A DNA stretch of 6,087 bases from JBJXFK01 sp046155505. Lineage in GTDB: Bacteria; Planctomycetota; Phycisphaerae; UBA1845; Fen-1342. Numbering within the stretch: the stretch's first letter is position 1; each line of letters begins with the position of its first letter. The stretch covers positions 1 to 6,087 of the forward strand of contig JBJXFK010000318.1 in the NCBI GenBank assembly GCA_046155505.1, read 5' to 3'. Made by a program: the position numbers and the translations under genes. Below the pieces are notes generated by a model. The model made no database searches and was not told the origin of the DNA. It saw nothing but the letters and a program-made list of their open reading frames with translations. Positions 1 through 4,132 of the stretch are shown in pieces.

Positions 1-27
1 CCTTCGGGCGCGGCGGGAAACAGATGA
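1..27 (+). other. Possible 3' tail of an upstream gene (8 codons plus stop)
   Basis: Frame 1 is open from the window edge and reads PSGAAGNR before a TGA at 25-27. That TGA overlaps the ATG at 24 as ATGA, the arrangement expected of a translationally coupled upstream gene. Eight codons are too few to identify a product, and an open stretch this short is also likely by chance. Confidence 0.25.
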
Positions 28-1421
28 AACTCGACACCATCATCCACGGCGGGACGCTCGTCACCGCTTCCAAAACCTACAACGCCGACATCGGCATTCG
101 CGGCGAGACCATCGTCGCCATCGAAAAAGGCCTGCTCAAACGCCACAAAACCGGCGTCAAGCACGTCGACGCACGCGGCAAATACGTCATCCCCGGCGGC
201 ATCGACGTACATGTACACCTCGCCCTGCCGTTCTGCGGCACCGTCTCGTCCGATGACTATGACACCGGCACCCGCGCGGCGGCTCGCGGCGGCGTCACGT
301 CGCTGATCGACTTCGCCATCCCCTATGGCGACGAGACACTGCAACAAGGCCTCGACAATTGGCACGCCCGAGCCGCGGGCAAGGCGTGCGTCGATTACAG
401 CTTCCACATGGCGATCACCAACTTCGCCCGCCATCACAAAGAAATCCCGCGCATCGTCAAACAGGGCATTCCGACGTTCAAGCAATTCATGATTTATGAG
501 AAAGAGGGCTGGCAATCCGACGACGCGGCGATATTCGGCGCGCTCGAAGCCCTGCGCGACCTCGGCGGCATGTTGCTCGTCCACGCCGAGAGCAGCCGCG
601 TGCTCGACCTGCTGATCGACCGACAACACACCAAACCACTGATGAAGCAGCACGGCGCGCTGCTGCATCCGATGACGCGGCCCAACTACATCGAAGCCGA
701 GGCGATCGAGCGACTGATCCATTGGACGCGCGTCACTAAGGGTCGAGCGTTTGTCGTGCACATGAGCACCGCCGAAGGTGCTGATCTCATTCGCGCTGCA
801 CAGTCGGGCGGCGTCGATATTCTCGCCGAGACGTGTGTGCAGTATCTCGTGCTCGACGATCGCGTCTTCGGCGAAAAAGACGGCCACCTGTACGCGACGT
901 GCCCGCAGCTCAAGACGCCGCGCGATCAGAAACGGCTCTGGACCGGCCTGCGCGACGGCGAGGTGTGCAACATCAGTACCGACACCTGCACATTCACCCG
1001 CAAGCAGAAAGCGATGTGGAACGGCGACTTCACGAAGATTCCGATGGGCATGCCAGGCCTCGAAACGCTGCTGCCGCTGGCTTACACGCACGGCGTGCTG
1101 AAACGGCGGCTCACCCTCAATCAGTTCGTGGACAAGTGCTGCACCGCGCCGGCACGCATCATGGGCCTCTATCCGCGCAAGGGCGCGCTGCGCGTCGGCA
1201 GCGACGCTGACATTGTCGTCTTTCACCCGACCAAGACGCGGGCCGTCGATTGGAAGACGATGGAAACCAATTGCGATTGGAGCCCGTTCCAGGGTTGGGA
1301 CTTGGCGGGCTTTGCCGAGCACACATTCTGTCGCGGTCGGCACATCGTCGATGGTTACAAGTTCGTGGGCAAGAACGGCTGGGGCAAGTTCCTACCGCGC
1401 GACAGCGTCGGCAGACCGTAG
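24..1421 (+). CDS. Dihydropyrimidinase / D-hydantoinase-family amidohydrolase
   Basis: This is a cytosolic cyclic-amide hydrolase of the amidohydrolase superfamily; relatives open dihydropyrimidine or 5-substituted hydantoin rings. The 465-residue length is normal for the family. The binuclear metal site is complete: H63 and H65 (DVHVH), K153 as the carboxylated lysine (TFKQFMIY), H187 (LLVHAES), H246 (VVHMS) and D320 (ISTDTC). Y158 matches the catalytic/substrate tyrosine. The small beta-sandwich domain is built from residues 1-55 and about 385-450 (GSDADIVVF). Three loop motifs deviate from the usual forms: SPPLR is CPQLK (293-297), DHC is DTC (320-322) and IPNG is IPMG (339-342), so the exact substrate is uncertain and hyuA/dht is not assigned. 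The ATG at 24 fits the start of the beta strand (MKLDTIIHGGTLV); only a weak GGGA precedes it. An upstream frame ends in TGA at 25-27, allowing a coupled start. It converges with the - strand cluster and has no visible functional link to it. Confidence 0.9.
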   Translation: MKLDTIIHGGTLVTASKTYNADIGIRGETIVAIEKGLLKRHKTGVKHVDARGKYVIPGGIDVHVHLALPFCGTVSSDDYDTGTRAAARGGVTSLIDFAIPYGDETLQQGLDNWHARAAGKACVDYSFHMAITNFARHHKEIPRIVKQGIPTFKQFMIYEKEGWQSDDAAIFGALEALRDLGGMLLVHAESSRVLDLLIDRQHTKPLMKQHGALLHPMTRPNYIEAEAIERLIHWTRVTKGRAFVVHMSTAEGADLIRAAQSGGVDILAETCVQYLVLDDRVFGEKDGHLYATCPQLKTPRDQKRLWTGLRDGEVCNISTDTCTFTRKQKAMWNGDFTKIPMGMPGLETLLPLAYTHGVLKRRLTLNQFVDKCCTAPARIMGLYPRKGALRVGSDADIVVFHPTKTRAVDWKTMETNCDWSPFQGWDLAGFAEHTFCRGRHIVDGYKFVGKNGWGKFLPRDSVGRP

Positions 1422-1444
1422 CGTTCGGGCCGTAGCGTTCGGGC
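1417..1444. repeat. Tandem direct repeat, 2 x 14 bases, spanning the stop codon
   Basis: CGTAGCGTTCGGGC occurs at 1417-1430 and again immediately at 1431-1444 with no mismatch. The TAG stop of the hydantoinase-family gene (1419-1421) lies in the first copy, so the repeat defines the present end of that protein. Confidence 0.9.
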
Positions 1445-1482
1445 CTCCGTGCCCGACGGCGAGCGGCAGCGAGCCCGAACGC
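1435..1482. repeat. Inverted repeat, 10-base perfect arms, 28-base loop
   Basis: GCGTTCGGGC at 1435-1444 is the exact reverse complement of GCCCGAACGC at 1473-1482. The first copy of the tandem 14-mer offers the same left arm at 1421-1430. The pairing competes with the inner palindrome at 1439-1456, so alternative folds are possible. It sits just past the stop codon and could protect or terminate transcripts, although it has no T-tract. Confidence 0.65.
1439..1456. repeat. Short palindrome (6-base stem, 6-base loop)
   Basis: TCGGGC and GCCCGA are perfect complements around a CTCCGT loop. The same hairpin, with one loop base changed, occurs at 3896-3913. Extending to 1432-1458 versus 3889-3915, 25 of 27 bases match in the same orientation, so this is a dispersed repeat module. 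Confidence 0.8.
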
Positions 1483-1523
1483 GACGCGCAAGCGAGTGAT
1501 CGGCGAAGCGCAGCGAGCCGAAC
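1466..1523. repeat. Imperfect direct repeat of a GCAGCGAGCC element
   Basis: GCAGCGAGCCCGAAC (1466-1480) recurs as GCAGCGAGCCGAAC (1510-1523) with one C missing. A related CAGCGAGC also follows the shared palindrome module at 3926-3933. This supports the spacer being a chain of repeat units. Confidence 0.55.
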
Positions 1524-1530
1524 CCGAGTT

Positions 1531-1548
1531 CCGACCGTAAGCGAGGGA
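1531..1548 (+). repeat. CCGACCGTAAG repeat module
   Basis: The 11 bases CCGACCGTAAG at 1531-1541 recur exactly on the - strand at 4071-4061; both copies are followed by a purine-rich GAGGG-like tail. I recall this motif in intergenic repeats of planctomycete genomes, which is memory and not a search result. Confidence 0.55.
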
Positions 1549-1591
1549 TCGTGCTCCAGCGCAAACGGCGTTGGCCACAGAGAGCCGATCG

Positions 1592-2560
1592 CTACTGCGC
1601 GCTCGAACTCGACGTTGCCGGCGCACTCGCCGGGGCATCGCGCGCGATGCGCCGCTCCGACTCGTTCTTGCGAATGATCGGCGACAGCGTCGAACGCGCA
1701 AAATCCTGGCGCATCCAGCCCATGTGCGTGCCGAACGCGCCACGCTTGGCCATCTGCGGCGTCCAGCGCACCTGCCGCAGCTTCGACGCATAGAGCTTGC
1801 GCCCGTCGGCGCTCAAACGTTGCGGATACTCGAACCCAATCGCCCCCGCCGAGGGGCCGCGATCGCGATCGATCGAGCCGAACACCGTTGTACCAATGCC
1901 GAGGAATCCGAGATCGAGCTGCGAGTAGTAATTGACGATGCCCTTGCGCGTGCGACGCAGGGCGCGCGACAAGTCATATTCCGGCGAGAGCGCCGGTGCG
2001 AGCAACACGACCTGATCGACTTCGATATCCGCGGGCAGTGCCTCGAGCGTGAGCACCGCCATGCCGCCGCCGCCCGAGTGGCCGATGAGATGCACCGGCG
2101 TTCCGGGATTGCGATCGACATGCTGGATGATGCGCTGCGCGAGCTTGGCCGCCTGCTCGCGATTGCGCTCGATGTTGGTCAGATTGAAGATGTTCGCGCC
2201 GGGAATCTTGTAGGTCCAGTCATAGACCTCGATCGCCGACACCACGCCGCCCTTGTCGAGCCCGATGGCAATGTTGCGGTTCCACGGGCTGGTCCCCTCG
2301 ATTCCCGGCAGCACAAACACGACACCGTTCTTGTATCGCTCCGGCGTGCGCAGCGCGGCGGGCGCGCGGCAACCGGCCGCGCCGAACAGGACCAAACATG
2401 AGACGATCGAAAGCAACAGGCCGCGTGGGTGGATGGTTGGACCGCCTTCTCGAGAATATCGCTTCAGACACCGCCGCCGCGCCGACGTTTGTGGGCGAAT
2501 CGCTTCGACCCCAATCGTCGTGCACGCCCAATGATTCGTAGCGAGGAATTGTAGGCGCAA
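1592..2560 (-). CDS. Lipoprotein-type alpha/beta hydrolase (putative esterase/lipase)
   Basis: This is a predicted envelope serine hydrolase; the substrate is unknown. The nucleophile elbow is GHSGG with S162, preceded by strand VHLI. The region around LPGIEG (84-89) matches the first core strand and oxyanion loop. Plausible remaining catalytic residues are D216 after strand IVNYYSQLD and H279 in FGTHMGW, both assigned by position only. A lipoprotein signal is clear: HPRGLLLSIVSCLVLFGAAGC, with the lipid Cys at 64. The C-terminal 20 residues are a low-complexity Ala/Ser tail. The start is uncertain: the outermost frame begins with TTG at 2560, 19 bases past the preceding stop, and leaves an overly long 43-residue stretch before the signal. 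A TTG at 2416 lies inside the hydrophobic core, and no ATG or GTG lies in frame near the signal. Non-standard CTG (2467) or ATC (2434) starts would give textbook signal peptides. It is the last gene of the - strand cluster. Confidence 0.8.
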   Translation of the reverse strand: MRLQFLATNHWACTTIGVEAIRPQTSARRRCLKRYSREGGPTIHPRGLLLSIVSCLVLFGAAGCRAPAALRTPERYKNGVVFVLPGIEGTSPWNRNIAIGLDKGGVVSAIEVYDWTYKIPGANIFNLTNIERNREQAAKLAQRIIQHVDRNPGTPVHLIGHSGGGGMAVLTLEALPADIEVDQVVLLAPALSPEYDLSRALRRTRKGIVNYYSQLDLGFLGIGTTVFGSIDRDRGPSAGAIGFEYPQRLSADGRKLYASKLRQVRWTPQMAKRGAFGTHMGWMRQDFARSTLSPIIRKNESERRIARDAPASAPATSSSSAQ

Positions 2561-2579
2561 GCGCGACCGGACGCCCGAT

Positions 2580-3083
2580 TCAGCGCCGCGCCATCCGCGA
2601 CCCGCGCGAACGGCTGATGCCGAACCACGGCTGCGCCGCGACGAACACGGCCAGCGCGCAAGCGATGATCGACGTGAGCGCCGCCCAACCGACGAGCTCC
2701 GCCCCCGACCGCACGCCGTGCCCGACCCACAAGCGATCGTAGAGCGCGACCGCGATCTGCGCCGGCCACGCGCAAAGCAGCGAGATCGCCAATCGCATCC
2801 ACCAGTCGCGCGTCTGCACCCAGTCGCGCAGGAACGTGATCATCATTCCGCACGCGCCGAGCGCCAGCGCGTTCGACCCGAGTGCCGCGGGGTCGGTGCC
2901 CAAATCCTGCACCAAACCGATCAGCCAGCACGCGATCCGCGCGTCGTATGCGGGCGCGCAAAGCGCGCAGAGCACGGCCAGCGTGAGGAACAGGTCAATC
3001 GCCGGGGCGTGCAGCACCCACAGCACGGTCTTTTGGAGAATGAGCGTGACCAGCAGCGCCGCGGAAAACGCGCCCCATCTCAT
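2580..3083 (-). CDS. mreD: MreD-like rod-shape/cell-wall elongation membrane protein
   Basis: This is a small polytopic inner-membrane protein of 167 residues, the usual MreD size. Hydrophobic segments fall at about 5-25, 28-46, 48-60, 69-86, 97-116 and 129-151. The stretch GLVQDLGTDPAALGSNALAL (56-75) matches the conserved MreD pattern of a GL..D hairpin followed by a G.NAL.LG helix. In the known system MreD works with MreB, MreC, RodA and PBP2 to direct lateral peptidoglycan synthesis. The ATG at 3083 overlaps the preceding stop as ATGA, so translation is probably coupled. Neither mreB nor mreC is adjacent in this window; the gene directly upstream is not MreC-like. The basic C-terminus (SRSRGSRMARR) fits a cytoplasmic end. 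The call rests on size, topology and one motif; a divergent membrane protein of another family remains possible. Confidence 0.68.
   Translation of the reverse strand: MRWGAFSAALLVTLILQKTVLWVLHAPAIDLFLTLAVLCALCAPAYDARIACWLIGLVQDLGTDPAALGSNALALGACGMMITFLRDWVQTRDWWMRLAISLLCAWPAQIAVALYDRLWVGHGVRSGAELVGWAALTSIIACALAVFVAAQPWFGISRSRGSRMARR
3080..3083 (-). promoter_or_regulatory. ATGA stop/start overlap between lipoprotein ORF and mreD-like gene
   Basis: On the - strand the ATG of the mreD-like gene (3083-3081) overlaps the preceding TGA (3082-3080). No strong Shine-Dalgarno precedes it, consistent with translational coupling. Confidence 0.7.
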
Positions 3084-4132
3084 GGCCGCGCTCCGCCAGC
3101 GGGTTCGGTCTGCTGCGGCTCGTCCGTCAAGACCTTGCGCTGCGAGGCGCGCGGCCGCGTGGTCGGCTGTCGCTGCTCCGGGGGCGTGCGGCTCTCTTCC
3201 ATGCTGCGTACCGGCCGACTTGTCGCGTTTCGTCCGGCGAGCGGCACGCGGAACCGCCGTCCGCCACTGGTGAGCATCGATCCGCTGGCCCGCTCCAGCC
3301 CGAACTCGATCTCGATCTCCTTGCCGGTCAGATCGAGCGTTTCGGGCCAGGCCAGCATGAAGCCATAGTGATATCCGGTGACGGCCAGCCGTCGCACGCG
3401 AAAACCCATCGCCTGCTCGCGCGTAAATTCCCAGGTGTGTACCGGGCGCGCCTTGGCACGTCCGTCGATGCCGCGCTCCACGACCGAGACCCAGACCAGA
3501 ATACGCGTCGCGACGAACGAGCCTTTGCCCGTTTCGCCGGAGACAAAATAAACCGGAACGCGAAACCCGACGACTTCATCTTCGGCGTTGCTCAGCCAGG
3601 GCCAGCCTTGCCAAAACATGTTGATCGACACGATGTCGTCGCGCTCGGCGATCTTGGTCGGATCGATTTCGTTGCTCTCGCGTTTGCCGCCGGTCGTCGA
3701 AGCGGCCCCAGTGCTGAACAGCATCGACTTGGGGGCCGCCGATTTCTTGTCGGTGTCACGTTTGTTGGAATCGGCGCAGCCGGTGCAGAGCATTGTCGCC
3801 GCAAGCGTGAGCGTGATGAGCCGAAACGACGCGGCGGAGACGGAAGCGGATCGCGACCGGCGCGCGACCGAGGACCGGCCGCCGAGCGGTAGCGATCGGG
3901 CCTCTGTGCCCGACGCCGGCTCGTGCAGCGAGCGTGTGCTACGGGCTTCCAGCCCGTTCTGATGGACCGTGGGCGTCCTCGCCCGCGAGTGCTCACGAGT
4001 CAAAATCGCGCCCTGCGCGTACGCACGGGACTCGAGTACGCGAACGCGAAGAACCCCTTCCTTACGGTCGGGGCTCGGTTTGCTCGGGCGGGCAGGATGC
4101 CCGCCCCACCCGCTCGCGGCGACAAACGTCAT
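3080..4132 (-). CDS. Putative lipoprotein of unknown function; 5' end crossed by repeats
   Basis: I do not recognise the family. The conserved-looking core is about residues 160-300: it starts DPTKIAERDDIVSINMFWQG, is rich in alternating beta-type strands (EVVGFRVPVYFVSG, FVATRILVWVSVVERG, KEIEIEFGLERA) and contains several Trp. A basic stretch (ARRSRS, 90-95) then a hydrophobic core (LITLTLAATML, 105-115) ends in CTGC with C119 as probable lipidated Cys, so the mature protein would be in the periplasm or outer membrane. The C-terminal 50 residues are Pro/Arg/Glu-rich and probably disordered. The ATG at 4132 overlaps the secretin stop as ATGA, and the stop at 3080 overlaps the mreD-like start in the same way. 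However, residues 12-82 are translated from palindromic repeats, and no ATG, GTG or TTG lies in frame between codon 45 and codon 113. The start is therefore uncertain; TTG at 4003 is the only other upstream candidate. The ORF from about 3890 leftward is well supported, its first ~85 codons are not. Confidence 0.65.
   Translation of the reverse strand: MTFVAASGWGGHPARPSKPSPDRKEGVLRVRVLESRAYAQGAILTREHSRARTPTVHQNGLEARSTRSLHEPASGTEARSLPLGGRSSVARRSRSASVSAASFRLITLTLAATMLCTGCADSNKRDTDKKSAAPKSMLFSTGAASTTGGKRESNEIDPTKIAERDDIVSINMFWQGWPWLSNAEDEVVGFRVPVYFVSGETGKGSFVATRILVWVSVVERGIDGRAKARPVHTWEFTREQAMGFRVRRLAVTGYHYGFMLAWPETLDLTGKEIEIEFGLERASGSMLTSGGRRFRVPLAGRNATSRPVRSMEESRTPPEQRQPTTRPRASQRKVLTDEPQQTEPAGGARP
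3896..3913. repeat. Palindrome, 6-base stem (second copy of the 1439-1456 module)
   Basis: TCGGGC pairs with GCCCGA around CTCTGT. It differs from the copy at 1439-1456 by one loop base, and the flanks also match (25 of 27 bases across 3889-3915). Confidence 0.8.
3941..3957. repeat. Palindrome, perfect 7-base stem, TCC loop
   Basis: ACGGGCT pairs with AGCCCGT around TCC. The compact tri-nucleotide-loop form resembles the palindrome at 4086-4106 in architecture but not in stem sequence. Confidence 0.8.
3971..3984. repeat. Palindrome, perfect 5-base stem, TCCT loop
   Basis: GGGCG pairs with CGCCC around TCCT. It follows the previous palindrome by 13 bases, and the two probably form one repeat unit. 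Confidence 0.65.
4054..4077 (-). repeat. CCGACCGTAAG repeat module, inverted relative to 1531-1548
   Basis: On the - strand this reads CCGACCGTAAG (4071-4061) followed by GAAGGGG. The same 11 bases occur on the + strand at 1531-1541. Confidence 0.55.
4086..4106. repeat. Palindrome, perfect 9-base stem, GGA loop
   Basis: GGGCGGGCA pairs with TGCCCGCCC around GGA, the most stable hairpin seen in the window. It lies 23 bases downstream, on the - strand, of the secretin stop at 4131-4129. It may act as an mRNA-processing or attenuating structure between the secretin and downstream genes; no T-run is present. Confidence 0.8.
4129..4132 (-). promoter_or_regulatory. ATGA stop/start overlap between secretin and lipoprotein ORF
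   Basis: On the - strand the ATG (4132-4130) and the secretin's TGA (4131-4129) share two bases. Such overlaps usually indicate re-initiation by the terminating ribosome. Here it argues for the 4132 start despite the odd sequence that follows. Confidence 0.6.

Larger units (their letters stand above)
1422..1591. other. Convergent intergenic spacer made of GC-rich repeat modules
   Basis: This 170-base gap separates two convergent stop codons. No credible gene is seen. Nearly all of the first 130 bases are repeats: a tandem 14-mer, a short palindrome, a longer inverted repeat, a duplicated GCAGCGAGCC element, and a CCGACCGTAAG module that recurs in inverted orientation near 4061-4071. Hairpins here could help end transcription from both sides, but no T-run follows on either strand, so a classical intrinsic terminator is not supported. 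Confidence 0.7.
3889..4106. repeat. Cluster of palindromic repeat modules within the 5' part of the lipoprotein ORF
   Basis: At least five modules lie within 220 bases: palindromes at 3896-3913, 3941-3957, 3971-3984 and 4086-4106, and the CCGACCGTAAG module at 4061-4071. Translated frames give AGRMPAPPA and TGFQPV, peptides I associate with dispersed planctomycete repeats. The cluster looks like typical intergenic material yet lies inside an open frame. Confidence 0.75.

Noticed and set aside
1439..1482. Intrinsic (rho-independent) terminator for the two convergent genes
   Set aside because: Hairpins are present, but no T-run follows on either strand and identical hairpins occur within an ORF, so they are reported as repeats only.
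1422..1591. CRISPR array or integron-like array suspected from the repeated units
   Set aside because: Repeat units differ in length and orientation, spacing is irregular, and no unique uniform spacers are present.
1859..1874. Dense GATC/CGATCG palindromes as a possible methylation or origin-type site
   Set aside because: They fall on codons for SIDRDRG in the hydrolase gene and are explained by Asp/Arg/Ile codon choice; no AT-rich or DnaA-box context.
1571..2401. + strand open frame of 276 codons opposite the alpha/beta hydrolase
   Set aside because: The opposite frame has the GHSGG nucleophile elbow and a lipoprotein signal, while this one is Arg/Ala/His-rich without domain features.
2718..3368. 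+ strand open frame opposite the mreD-like and lipoprotein genes
   Set aside because: Composition is Arg/Gln/Pro-rich and it crosses the coupled gene junction on the other strand; a shadow frame.
3592..3996. - strand frame with TGWKPVAHARC, overlapping the lipoprotein ORF
   Set aside because: Its recognisable peptide comes from the repeat modules and the rest is an Arg/Pro-rich out-of-frame translation of the lipoprotein gene.
3080..4132. MreC identity for the gene directly upstream of the mreD-like gene
   Set aside because: No N-terminal membrane helix plus coiled coil and no MreC-type beta-barrel motifs; the signal is of lipoprotein type.
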